DNA of 64,000 bases from a virus. The translations under genes and the position numbers were made by a program. The notes beneath the pieces were generated by a model. That model saw only the letters and a list, made by a program, of their open reading frames with translations. It ran no database searches and had not been told where the DNA came from. Position 1 is the first letter of the stretch, and every line of letters begins with the position of its first letter. The stretch covers positions 1 to 64,000 of IMG/VR virus record IMGVR_UViG_3300037606_000123; one strand, 5' to 3'. Below, piece after piece: positions 9,306 through 16,328 of the stretch.

Positions 9306-9689
9306 ATGAATAATAACATAGAAGAAAGTCGTGTAACATTTGATGTTGCTAAACTTTTAAAAGAAAAAGAATTTGATATTGAAACAATTGAATCTTATTG
9401 TAGTAGTGTTAATGACAGTATGATAGTTAAGCTCTTTCCTAGAGTGCAACAATACAAACCTAATGTAAAAGAAGAGTGGTATGCACCAACACAACAATTA
9501 GCTATTGATTGGATAAGAATTAATTTTGGTATTTATATAATATTAGATTGGGATGGCGATGAATATTTTTGTGCTACAAGAAAAGTTGTAGATTCTAAAA
9601 TGGTAATTGATGTATTTGGTTTACGATTTAATAAACCCGAAGAAGCTAAAGAAGCAGCTATTAATCACGTTTTAACAAATTTAATATGA
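9306..9689 (+). CDS. Unknown small phage protein
   Basis: 127 residues. The first third (LLKEKEFDIETIESYC) resembles its upstream neighbour. The second half has the pattern YAPTQQLAIDWIRINFGIYI ... EEAKEAAINHVLTNLI, seen in many Bacteroidetes phage small proteins (recollection) that lack a known function. Its stop overlaps the ATG of the next gene by four bases (ATGA), a sign of coupled translation. Confidence 0.7.
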   Translation: MNNNIEESRVTFDVAKLLKEKEFDIETIESYCSSVNDSMIVKLFPRVQQYKPNVKEEWYAPTQQLAIDWIRINFGIYIILDWDGDEYFCATRKVVDSKMVIDVFGLRFNKPEEAKEAAINHVLTNLI

Positions 9690-10267
9690 AATATAAAGTA
9701 ATAAAATTAGAAGATAACAAAAGTATTTTAGTAGATGAATCTGCTGAAATAAGAGAAGGTGATTGGTTTTTGAGAGATTTTGACAATATTATTACAAAAG
9801 CTAATGTAAATAGTGACCATAAACTTTATAAATCATTTAAAATCATAGTCACAATAAACCACTATATTAGTTTAGATGTACCAATGGTCATTGTAGAAGA
9901 TGAAGTTGATGGGTTAAAATTATTAAAACAAATTGGATATGATAATCCATATATAACAGTAACTGAAATTTGGATTGCAAAAGAAATACACAAAGCAGCA
10001 CAAGAAAAAGGTGTTTATTCAGAAGATGATTTAATAAATGCTGCAAAGTACGGTTATGAGTTTAGAGATACGACGAGTTTTCCTGAGCATAAATTTGAGG
10101 ACAGTTGCATTAATAATTTTAAACAGCATTTACAATCTATCAAACAAAAAGATATTCAAGAATACATTGAGTTAGAAATGGTTATTGATTTAGACAATTT
10201 ACATAATTATAGAATCAAGACAAGTAGAAAAAGAAATGGTCAATTAATTGCTTATATAAAACATTAA
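9686..10267 (+). CDS. Unknown protein, paralogue of the gene at 8190
   Basis: 193 residues. It aligns with the 8190 protein over the first 70 residues (KLEDNK, LVDES, EGD, INHYISLDVP) and over the last 30 (EYIELEM, GQLIAYIK). The middle differs and holds a Trp/Lys-rich helix (TVTEIWIAKEIHKAAQEKG). Duplication followed by divergence is the simplest history. Function unknown. Overlaps the previous gene by four bases. Confidence 0.7.
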   Translation: MKYKVIKLEDNKSILVDESAEIREGDWFLRDFDNIITKANVNSDHKLYKSFKIIVTINHYISLDVPMVIVEDEVDGLKLLKQIGYDNPYITVTEIWIAKEIHKAAQEKGVYSEDDLINAAKYGYEFRDTTSFPEHKFEDSCINNFKQHLQSIKQKDIQEYIELEMVIDLDNLHNYRIKTSRKRNGQLIAYIKH

Positions 10268-10290
10268 TTTTTATATTTTGAGAATTTATT

Positions 10291-10298
10291 TATATTTG
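10291..10298 (+). promoter_or_regulatory. Predicted -7 box TATATTTG
   Basis: TATATTTG followed by TAATCTAAATAA, 51 bases before the AspA/AstE-like gene. The leader carries TAAA repeats just before ATG, the usual context of strong starts in this host group. Confidence 0.6.
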
Positions 10299-10348
10299 TA
10301 ATCTAAATAAATTTTTAAAAAAATATATATAAATAAATAAATAAATAA

Positions 10349-11194
10349 ATGAAAACATTAATAAAACAATTAAAAGGGAAAAATAAGGCTGGTAAAAAAA
10401 TTCTTATTATTGCTGGAGTTCATGGAGATGAGATTACACCGGTGTATATGCTTGCTAAAATGTTAAAGGATAATGATTTTGATCATAATCTTAAAAATGT
10501 TAATAGTATAACTATTATAAATGGTCTTAATATATCTGGTCTTAAGGGAAAGGTAAGAGATGTAGTTTCTAATTCAACACAAGACTTGAATAGAATTTTA
10601 TCTAATGATCCAGAAGAAAATTGTATTGAATTATTGAAAGAGTATATTAAAAAAAACGATGTTATAATTGACATACATTCTTCTCCAACATGTACAGAAT
10701 TTGCACTTGTAGATATTGATGAATATACTCAGTTAGTTAGTGATTGGTGTAAAAAAGCAGATGTTAGCTGTGCATTTAGATATTCAGGAGCAAATACAAT
10801 TAAAAGATATTGTCTTGAAAATGGTAAACTTGCTGTCACTCTTGAGATAAATAAAATGAATGTAGTAGATAAAATTTCAGTATTTAAAAGCTCAAAAATG
10901 ATTGTTAAACTAATTGATGCTTCTGTTGATGTTAATCTTTTGAAATCTGTGTTAACTGAAACAATTAAGCCTATGGTAGAGATTAAAACATATTATACTG
11001 GGCTTATAGAAACAGATCTTAAAAACGGTGACATTATTAATCTTGGAGTTATTCTTTATACTGTATTGAATTTTGAAGGCGAATTAATTTCCAAAGTGAA
11101 AGCTAGTAAGTCTGATTGCGGCCTTATTTTGTGTGAACCAAACAATCATTTTATAACTAGAGGAGATACATTATTTTTAATACAACCATTATAG
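10349..11194 (+). CDS. Succinylglutamate desuccinylase/aspartoacylase-like hydrolase
   Basis: 281 residues with the zinc carboxypeptidase-like fold of the AspA/AstE group. Visible motifs are GVHGDE at about 23-28 (His and Glu zinc ligands), DLNR at about 79-82 (substrate arginine) and DIHSSPT with the third ligand His at about 110. The C-terminal 70 residues form the beta-rich lid domain with LKNGDIINLG and RGDTLFLI. Such enzymes remove acyl groups from amino acids; a phage target is unknown. Leu is often CTT and Gly GGA here, unlike the neighbours that favour TTA and GGT, so the gene may be a recent import. It has its own promoter. Confidence 0.75.
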   Translation: MKTLIKQLKGKNKAGKKILIIAGVHGDEITPVYMLAKMLKDNDFDHNLKNVNSITIINGLNISGLKGKVRDVVSNSTQDLNRILSNDPEENCIELLKEYIKKNDVIIDIHSSPTCTEFALVDIDEYTQLVSDWCKKADVSCAFRYSGANTIKRYCLENGKLAVTLEINKMNVVDKISVFKSSKMIVKLIDASVDVNLLKSVLTETIKPMVEIKTYYTGLIETDLKNGDIINLGVILYTVLNFEGELISKVKASKSDCGLILCEPNNHFITRGDTLFLIQPL

Positions 11195-11225
11195 TTGGGT
11201 TATTAGAAAAATAGTTAATGAATTA

Positions 11226-11256
11226 TTTTTTTATTCATTTATTATATGTATCTTTA
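11226..11256 (+). promoter_or_regulatory. Promoter of the 31-bp repeat type
   Basis: Seven T, ATTCATTTATTATATG, then TATCTTTA at 11249-11256. As at 8155, four bases separate the box from an ATG (11261), but that frame stops after ten codons. Confidence 0.6.
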
Positions 11257-11260
11257 TATT

Positions 11261-11293
11261 ATGAAAAAAGTAAGAGTTACAAAAAGTAATTGA
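11261..11293 (+). pseudogene. Decayed 5' end of the MKY/KLEDNK family
   Basis: ATG 11261 sits at the leaderless position of the promoter and reads MKKVRVTKSN then TGA. The start resembles MKYLRVKLEDNK of the 8190 gene. The following 100 bases are AT-rich without a frame, so this looks like a promoter plus the stub of a deleted paralogue. A leader peptide is an alternative. Confidence 0.4.
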
Positions 11294-11383
11294 GATGTTT
11301 AACAATAAAAAAAAATAATTACTGTAGATAATACTAACTAAAAAATAATTAGTGAATAATTATTTTTATTGGAATATTATACG

Positions 11384-11391
11384 TATCTTTA
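11384..11391 (+). promoter_or_regulatory. Predicted -7 box TATCTTTA
   Basis: TATCTTTATAATCTAAAT, 20 bases before ATG 11411. The same string TATCTTTATAATCTAAAT recurs at 13857, before another gene of this region. Confidence 0.6.
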
Positions 11392-11410
11392 TAATCTAAA
11401 TTATATAAGT

Positions 11411-11818
11411 ATGAGTATTATAGTTAATGTAAAAGATGTGAATGATTTTGGAAAGGTTTCAATTAATCCGAGTGTATCACAATACCAACAGACAGGTAAA
11501 CGACCGACGAAGAATGATATTATGATTTATTATTATCCAAAAATTGGTAATAGTAATGGTCCATCTGTTGGTATTTATCAAGTTATAGCGGAAACTAAAT
11601 CCGAAGGACAAGGTACAGTATATGGTTATTTTCAAGGAACGATGCGCAATTTATTAGGCACACGTGATGCTATAACTGTAATAAATGATATGATTAAATT
11701 TAATAAAGACTTGGGTACAAGAATAGATAATACTATTTATGATTTACAAAAAAAATACAATCCTGAGATTTTTAAAAACATTATCGAAGAAACTAATTTA
11801 GATATTACTGAAATATAG
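11411..11818 (+). CDS. Unknown small protein
   Basis: 135 residues from ATG 11411 (MSIIVNVKDVNDFG), chosen because the promoter box at 11384-11391 lies inside the longer frame. Tyr-rich beta-like centre (KNDIMIYYYPKIGN) and a helical C-terminus. No family recognised. It is followed by a bidirectional terminator shared with the converging gene. Confidence 0.65.
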   Translation: MSIIVNVKDVNDFGKVSINPSVSQYQQTGKRPTKNDIMIYYYPKIGNSNGPSVGIYQVIAETKSEGQGTVYGYFQGTMRNLLGTRDAITVINDMIKFNKDLGTRIDNTIYDLQKKYNPEIFKNIIEETNLDITEI

Positions 11819-11870
11819 TAATAGTTCTGAATGTTATTTATAAACAAAACATATTAAATTATGAAATAAA

Positions 11871-11900
11871 AAAATGCAAGATTTAAATCTTGCATTTTTT
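11871..11900. terminator. Bidirectional terminator
   Basis: AAAATGCAAGATTT (11871-11884) is directly followed by its exact complement AAATCTTGCATTTT (11885-11898), flanked by A- and T-runs. It separates converging genes ending at 11818 and 11915. Confidence 0.85.
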
Positions 11901-11914
11901 TATTTATGTAATAA

Positions 11915-12385
11915 TTACATAGTTGGGGCTTTACTTGAAGGACCACCGGTATCATCTGATTGTGTAATTAATTTTTTATCTTTTACTATATTTAAGTACT
12001 GACATGGAATATATACCATGTCTGGTAATATTGATATATTATCTGTTTTAGGCATTACACCGATATATACACACCCGTTTAGATATTCTATACGTTCTAA
12101 TGCAACGCCTTTAAAACCGCTTACGTGTTTAACTGTATTACCTAGTATAATATCTGTATGAGCTAATTGAGATGCAGAACATGTATTATGTTCTGTTGAT
12201 TTTAGTAATCCTTTATCATACCAAATTGTATTGATTGGATCACCGTCAGGTTTAAAACCTGACGGTGTTATTGCATATTGTACAGTACCATTTAATGTTT
12301 TTGATTTACCAGTAACAACACCAGTCATTCCATTAATGATATGTATTGCGGACATACCAATTTTAATTTTATTTATATCTATCAT
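11915..12385 (-). CDS. Unknown phage protein with two similar beta modules
   Basis: 156 residues. Two segments share the order hydrophobic strand, GxxG loop, LNGxVxY/IGV: GMTGVVTGKSKTLNGTVQYA and GFKGVALERIEYLNGCVYIG. I recall similar doubled modules in small phage proteins near accessory genes. Residues 1-20 (KIGMSAIHIINGM) fit an SH3/KOW-like start. Role unknown, perhaps nucleic-acid or protein binding. Followed by the shared terminator. Confidence 0.65.
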   Translation of the reverse strand: MIDINKIKIGMSAIHIINGMTGVVTGKSKTLNGTVQYAITPSGFKPDGDPINTIWYDKGLLKSTEHNTCSASQLAHTDIILGNTVKHVSGFKGVALERIEYLNGCVYIGVMPKTDNISILPDMVYIPCQYLNIVKDKKLITQSDDTGGPSSKAPTM

Positions 12386-12405
12386 TATTTATTTATTTGT
12401 TTATT

Positions 12406-12576
12406 TTATCCTAGTTCTTTTACTCTATACGTTCTCTTTTTTGAATCTTGCCAAATACTTCTACAATTTAATTGTTTGATTTCATCACCATGTACATTAC
12501 CATGAAATACTAAATTTCGTTTTAATGCTTCTTCAATGCTTATAATTTTAAATGTTCTAATATACCATTCTTTCAT
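12406..12576 (-). CDS. Small unknown protein, 56 residues
   Basis: ATG 12576 to TAA 12406 encodes MKEWYIRTFKIISIEEALKR ... NCRSIWQDSKKRTYRVKELG. Basic, no membrane part. It lies 20 bases upstream of the 156-residue gene on the same strand and is served by the promoter at 12627-12658. Confidence 0.6.
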   Translation of the reverse strand: MKEWYIRTFKIISIEEALKRNLVFHGNVHGDEIKQLNCRSIWQDSKKRTYRVKELG

Positions 12577-12600
12577 ACGTTTTCTTTTTTATAATTTTTT

Positions 12601-12634
12601 TATATGTAATACTTTATTTCATACTACAAATATA
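12601..12634. repeat. Left flanking repeat of the ADP-ribosyltransferase-like gene
   Basis: Bases 12613-12634 (TTTATTTCATACTACAAATA, then TA) recur in direct orientation at 13338-13359. Bases 12601-12619 recur inverted at 13361-13379. Both matches are perfect. Confidence 0.85.
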
Positions 12635-12658
12635 CAAATAATAAATGAATAAAAAAAA
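12627..12658 (-). promoter_or_regulatory. Promoter of the 31-bp repeat type, minus strand
   Basis: Read on the minus strand: T-run, ATTCATTTATTATTTG, then TATATTTG (complement of 12627-12634). Four bases later ATG AAA TAA occurs, a two-codon frame, before the 56-residue gene at 12576. Confidence 0.7.
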
Positions 12659-12700
12659 TTATAATATTTATATATAAATATAAATTAAACTATTATAAAT

Positions 12701-13336
12701 ATGATAACTACTATACGTGAATTTTTAAATAAACAGAAAATAATTAATGAAGCATCATTTAATAGTTTTTCTAATGATGATATTTTGAGTGATAAATACA
12801 TTAAAGATTTTATTAATCGTGATGATTTATCTAATGATTTACTTGATTTATTTATTGAATATGATAATTTGGATGAAGATAATAAAGAAGAAATAGAAGA
12901 ATCAGAAGATTATTATAATTTTATTAAAAATGAATTAGAAAGAAATTTAGAAAATGCTAAAGAAAATATATATGATAAAATTGACTACAATACAGATAAA
13001 ATAACTATATACAGAGCAATTACTGTTGATGACAATTGGATCCAACATTTAGTAACACAAGGTAAAAGGTTGGGTATTTATTGGTCTTGGGATAAAAGTG
13101 GAGCTGATGCTCATTGGGGTTATAATTCAAATAAAAAAACAGCTGTAGTAAAAATAGAAATTGATGAAAAATACATTGATTGGGTAAATACATTACAAAT
13201 GAATATGCACCCCAATTATACACATGAAAAAGAAATTCGGTTATTTAAAAATACAAAAATTAAAATAAAATCAATTAAAATTGATGATGTTAAAATTGAC
13301 ATATCAAAATTAAAAAATAAAGTTTTTTATTCTTAA
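12701..13336 (+). CDS. Probable ADP-ribosyltransferase-like effector
   Basis: 211 residues. The C-terminal half has the order of an R-S-E ADP-ribosyltransferase: TIYRAITV (Arg, about 101-108), GIYWSWDKSGA (strand with Trp-Ser) and HEKEIRLF (Glu-x-x-Arg region, about 175-182). T4 carries Alt and Mod enzymes of this class that modify host RNA polymerase. The N-terminus MITTIREFLNKQKIINEA looks like a capsid-targeting leader, which would fit an injected enzyme; residues 20-95 are a very acidic spacer. The gene is flanked by repeats of a promoter region, so it may be an inserted cassette. The fold call is inference by eye; other members of the same superfamily are possible. Confidence 0.5.
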   Translation: MITTIREFLNKQKIINEASFNSFSNDDILSDKYIKDFINRDDLSNDLLDLFIEYDNLDEDNKEEIEESEDYYNFIKNELERNLENAKENIYDKIDYNTDKITIYRAITVDDNWIQHLVTQGKRLGIYWSWDKSGADAHWGYNSNKKTAVVKIEIDEKYIDWVNTLQMNMHPNYTHEKEIRLFKNTKIKIKSIKIDDVKIDISKLKNKVFYS

Positions 13337-13337
13337 T

Positions 13338-13379
13338 TTTATTTCATACTACAAATATATAAATAAAGTATTACATATA
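13338..13379. repeat. Right flanking repeat of the ADP-ribosyltransferase-like gene
   Basis: 13338-13359 is a perfect direct copy of 12613-12634, and 13361-13379 is the inverted copy of 12601-12619. Another CAAATATA box at 13352-13359 would read leftward. Confidence 0.85.
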
Positions 13380-13383
13380 AATT

Positions 13384-13414
13384 TTTTTTTATTCATTTAT
13401 TATTTGTACATTTG
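13384..13414 (+). promoter_or_regulatory. Promoter of the 31-bp repeat type, leaderless
   Basis: T-run, ATTCATTTATTATTTG, TACATTTG at 13407-13414, then TAAT and ATG 13419. The four-base gap equals that at 8185-8190. Confidence 0.75.
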
Positions 13415-13418
13415 TAAT

Positions 13419-13793
13419 ATGGCATATAAAATAGGTGATAAAGTTTGGGTAAAACCAATAGATTGGCAAGATTTAATAGGTGTTGTTATAGGATTTCAAC
13501 AAGTAGAACCATACAATCCTATAATAGAAATTGATTATTTAGATAAAAAAATAATAAAAGCGTTCAGTCTAAATGAAATAAATCCATTTGTTGAAAATAA
13601 TTTCAAAAAACAGATAATCACCATTCTACAAGACAATTCAAAAGATGGTTGGGATGGTAATATAGAAGCTGTTGCATATGTTGATTTTGAAAAAGTGGCT
13701 AAAGATTTGGAAGCGATGTTTTCAAAATCAATTGGTTTAAATATAGAAGACAAGCTTTGTAGTAATTGTAAATTTAAAACAGAACAAAATTGA
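13419..13793 (+). CDS. Unknown small protein
   Basis: 124 residues from ATG 13419 (MAYKIGDKVWVKPIDW); the longer frame would include the promoter. The first 55 residues look like an SH3-type beta barrel (GDKVWV, GVVIGF). The C-terminus has CSNCKF, a single CxxC pair. The stop codon overlaps a remnant of another gene (13792-13821), so the 3' end may result from recombination. Confidence 0.65.
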   Translation: MAYKIGDKVWVKPIDWQDLIGVVIGFQQVEPYNPIIEIDYLDKKIIKAFSLNEINPFVENNFKKQIITILQDNSKDGWDGNIEAVAYVDFEKVAKDLEAMFSKSIGLNIEDKLCSNCKFKTEQN

Positions 13794-13821
13794 TAGTAAA
13801 TTAATAGCTTATATAAAATAA
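13792..13821 (+). pseudogene. Remnant of the 3' end of a KLEDNK-family paralogue
   Basis: In the frame beginning at 13792 the DNA reads DSKLIAYIK and stops, matching the C-terminus GQLIAYIKH of the 9686 protein; the DNA words TTAATnGCTTATATAAAA agree as well. No start remains. Confidence 0.5.
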
Positions 13822-13856
13822 TTAGTTAAATTGTTTTTATATTAAAATATTATGTG

Positions 13857-13864
13857 TATCTTTA
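13857..13864 (+). promoter_or_regulatory. Predicted -7 box TATCTTTA
   Basis: TATCTTTATAATCTAAAT, identical to the element at 11384, 20 bases before ATG 13884. Confidence 0.6.
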
Positions 13865-13883
13865 TAATCTAAATAATAAAATT

Positions 13884-14360
13884 ATGAGTAAAATATTTTT
13901 TGAAGATTTTGAAGATTTTACACCGGATTTTACACCTATTGAAATATTAAAATTAGGTTCTTTTGGTGGTACTTATTTTTATAATATTAAAATAATTGAA
14001 CCATGGAATACAGTAGTTCCAGATGTGTTTTATAAATTGGTATTAGAGCAACTATCACCAAAATTATATGTTAATATAAAATATAATACTTTATATAATA
14101 AACATAAAGTTAAATGTGGTTCTAACTATGATGAATGGTTGTATAGTGGTTGGATCAGATACCAAGATCCATATGGTTGGTATAATTGGTATGTGAATTT
14201 TTACTATGGTAGACGATCAGTAGATGATATAAGACAAATTAGTAGATGGTTTTCATTCAAAGCTAGACATTCTGCAATGTATATCAAATTTCCAAATTCA
14301 AAAAAAACAATGCAAAATTTACTACATTGGGGTATCAATTATGATAAAATAAAAAAATAA
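13884..14360 (+). CDS. Conserved protein with SGWIRxQDPYGWY core
   Basis: 158 residues from ATG 13884; the longer frame contains the promoter. The middle (DEWLYSGWIRYQDPYGWYNW, YYGRRSVDDIRQISRW) matches a domain I recall from fungi, giant viruses and phages, where it reads GWxxxQDPYGWFxWYxRFYxGRRxxDDxRQI. It is rich in Trp, Tyr and Arg, and its function is unknown to me. The C-terminal codons lie in the first copy of a 41-bp tandem repeat. It would be worth structural comparison. Confidence 0.65.
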   Translation: MSKIFFEDFEDFTPDFTPIEILKLGSFGGTYFYNIKIIEPWNTVVPDVFYKLVLEQLSPKLYVNIKYNTLYNKHKVKCGSNYDEWLYSGWIRYQDPYGWYNWYVNFYYGRRSVDDIRQISRWFSFKARHSAMYIKFPNSKKTMQNLLHWGINYDKIKK

Positions 14361-14420
14361 TGATTATATTTGTGTATAATTATGATAAAATAAAAAAATA
14401 ATGATTATATTTGTGTATAA
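14337..14420. repeat. 41-bp tandem duplication carrying a promoter box
   Basis: 14337-14377 and 14378-14418 are identical. Each copy includes the end of the 13884 gene (NYDKIKK and stop) and a TATATTTG box (14365-14372 and 14406-14413). Confidence 0.85.
14406..14413 (+). promoter_or_regulatory. Predicted -7 box TATATTTG, second copy
   Basis: Copy two of the duplicated box lies 23 bases before ATG 14436. The first copy at 14365-14372 is 41 bases further upstream. Confidence 0.55.
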
Positions 14421-14435
14421 CAATAAAAAATTAAT

Positions 14436-14930
14436 ATGAAAATTGAAGTTCTAAAATTAGAAACAACTGAAATATCTTGTGTTGGATATTTGACACATAT
14501 TGGAAGAAATCGTAATGATTTACGACATTTCACTATTCCATCACCTATTATATTAGATAGTATTAATGTTCATTTATATTTTATTACAAAAGATAAAATT
14601 AAAACAGGTGATGTTTTTTATAATGCTATATTGAATGCTGTATTTACAGCTACAGATAAAAATGTATCTAATTTAATTGGTGTTGAATTTTTTAAAGTTG
14701 TAACAACAACTGATACTAAATTTATAAATATACCCAAAACATCTGATGATGTTATTGATTTATATTGCCGTATACATAATGAAAGTCCTATAGTTTTATA
14801 TTCACAACAGTATGATTCTTATTGTTTTTTAAATGGATCAATGTATGAAAATGATGGTAAAGTTTCTAATGCTAATTTTCATAGTTTAGAAAAAGCTGCA
14901 AATAATTCATTTCATCCTGTATTTTTATAA
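14436..14930 (+). CDS. Unknown small protein
   Basis: 164 residues. The start MKIEVLKLET resembles MKYKVIKLED of the KLEDNK family, but the rest does not align by eye. Beta-rich, with SHVHL/YF strands in the first half and a C-terminal FHSLEKAANNSFHPVF. No domain recognised. Expressed from duplicated promoter boxes. Confidence 0.65.
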   Translation: MKIEVLKLETTEISCVGYLTHIGRNRNDLRHFTIPSPIILDSINVHLYFITKDKIKTGDVFYNAILNAVFTATDKNVSNLIGVEFFKVVTTTDTKFINIPKTSDDVIDLYCRIHNESPIVLYSQQYDSYCFLNGSMYENDGKVSNANFHSLEKAANNSFHPVFL

Positions 14931-14953
14931 TATTAAAAAAGAATTACTATCAT

Positions 14954-14976
14954 AAATTGAAACTGTTAAAAAATAA
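14954..14976 (+). repeat. Direct repeat, left copy
   Basis: The 23-base string AAATTGAAACTGTTAAAAAA TAA occurs here and at 15378-15400. It encodes the last codons (IETVKK stop) of the gene that it precedes, so it is the tail of a lost upstream copy or a recombination scar. Confidence 0.85.
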
Positions 14977-14980
14977 AATT

Positions 14981-15400
14981 ATGAAAGATTTAAGAAAAGC
15001 AACCGAAAATGAAATAAACGATTTTGAAAGATTAGCTACTGATATTTTCGATTTTTTAAATAAACATTGGGATATTGAAGTTAAACCAAAAAAATATGAT
15101 AAATATTTAGAAAACTTCGAAGAATTTGAAGACATGGATAACATGGGAAAATATGAAAAAGATTTTAAAGGTTTTAAACCAGCTTGTGATGGATTATCAT
15201 TACCTGAAACTTTATCTTTACCAAATACAGCATACAGTGATGTTCATCAAAGTAGAACACCATTACAAACTTTAATTGGTGCTATCTTATCCTATGGATT
15301 AAAAATAGGTAACAGAAGAAAAGAAATTGATAAATTAGATATAGATAATATTACGAAATTAATTGAAAAAATTACTAAAATTGAAACTGTTAAAAAATAA
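14981..15400 (+). CDS. Unknown protein flanked by direct repeats
   Basis: 139 residues from ATG 14981 (MKDLRKATENEINDFERL). An upstream ATG at 14957 lies inside the repeat and is less likely. Helical and charged in the first 60 residues, then a short proline-containing loop (GLSLPETLSLPNTAYSD) and a C-terminal helix. No known family recognised. Its own 3' end is duplicated upstream of its start. Confidence 0.65.
   Translation: MKDLRKATENEINDFERLATDIFDFLNKHWDIEVKPKKYDKYLENFEEFEDMDNMGKYEKDFKGFKPACDGLSLPETLSLPNTAYSDVHQSRTPLQTLIGAILSYGLKIGNRRKEIDKLDIDNITKLIEKITKIETVKK
15378..15400 (+). repeat. Direct repeat, right copy
   Basis: Second copy of the 23-base repeat, forming the last codons of the 14981 gene; both copies are followed by ATTATG and a start codon. 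Confidence 0.85.
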
Positions 15401-15405
15401 TAATT

Positions 15406-15576
15406 ATGGCAAAAAATGAATGGATCTCTGTTGTAGATGAATTACCTACAATACAAAAATATTATAAAGTTAAATATTCAAATGGTGTAGAAGATATGAA
15501 ACCATTTAGAATACGACCAACAAAAAACATTTTAGGTTTTATGACTGAAAATGAAGTTACACATTGGAAAAAATAA
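15406..15576 (+). CDS. DUF551-like small protein
   Basis: 56 residues. EWISVVDELP at the start and VTHWKK at the end match the DUF551 pattern (EWISVxDxLPE ... VTHWxPLP) known from phage and bacterial small proteins of unknown function. Starts five bases after the previous stop. A second protein of this kind is at 18148. Confidence 0.65.
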   Translation: MAKNEWISVVDELPTIQKYYKVKYSNGVEDMKPFRIRPTKNILGFMTENEVTHWKK

Positions 15577-15579
15577 TAT

Positions 15580-16146
15580 ATGAATAAATTAGAAATAATA
15601 AATGGTATTAATACTGAGATAAATGATAATAAATTATCACTATCTGAAATTAGTCTTAATGAAGATTATCGTAAAGAATGGAATATTCATTGTAATGATT
15701 TTTTATATTTAACTAGAAATGGAGAAATATTAAATAATAATACACTATATCGTATAGGTGGATTAAATATTTTTAAATTAAATGTTGATAAATATTTTAT
15801 ATTGATTAAACATAAAGAAGAATATTATGATAAAAAAATACTTGAATCCTCTAGTTCAAAAAACCCTAAACATTTAGAAAGTTCATGGTGTATTTTAGAT
15901 ATTTATGGTAATGAATTAATTGAATTATCAACATTTATATCTCCATACTTAGTTAAAAATAGTTGTATCTATAGTGTTAGTAATTTTTATTATAATATTG
16001 AAACTGGTGAATGTTATGGTCATACAACAAGTACAATGGAAACGTCAGAATATTTATTTTTAGATAATAAATATAATAAAGATACAGATAAAAAAGGTGT
16101 ACTTAGAATAAATAAAAGTGATGGTAAATTTAAATTATATAAATAA
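15580..16146 (+). CDS. Unknown protein
   Basis: 188 residues, starting three bases after the DUF551-like gene. Beta-rich with many Tyr and Asn; a segment SSWCILDIYGNELIELST suggests a strand pair. No motif recognised. It is part of the operon 14981-16310 that ends at the terminator 16296-16325. Confidence 0.65.
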   Translation: MNKLEIINGINTEINDNKLSLSEISLNEDYRKEWNIHCNDFLYLTRNGEILNNNTLYRIGGLNIFKLNVDKYFILIKHKEEYYDKKILESSSSKNPKHLESSWCILDIYGNELIELSTFISPYLVKNSCIYSVSNFYYNIETGECYGHTTSTMETSEYLFLDNKYNKDTDKKGVLRINKSDGKFKLYK

Positions 16147-16160
16147 ATTTAAGTGATAAT

Positions 16161-16310
16161 ATGTCGGGTGGTAAATCAAATACTACAATAACACAACCTG
16201 ATAGTGTTATTGTAAATAGTGTAAAAGAAGCAAAAGAATATATGGATAGTAAAATTACACCAATATATGGTTGGATTGTTACACAAAATAATAAAAAACT
16301 TTACATTTAA
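16161..16310 (+). CDS. Small unknown protein, 49 residues
   Basis: ATG 16161 to TAA 16310 encodes MSGGKSNTTITQPDSVIVNS then VKEAKEYMDSKITPIYGWIV. It closes the operon, and its last codons form the left arm of the terminator. No domain recognised. Confidence 0.6.
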   Translation: MSGGKSNTTITQPDSVIVNSVKEAKEYMDSKITPIYGWIVTQNNKKLYI

Positions 16311-16328
16311 ATGTAAAGTTTTTTTTTT
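16296..16328. terminator. Bidirectional terminator overlapping two stop codons
   Basis: AAACTTTACATTT (16296-16308) is followed at once by its complement AAATGTAAAGTTT (16309-16321) and a T-run. It serves the genes ending at 16310 (+) and 16327 (-). Confidence 0.85.
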
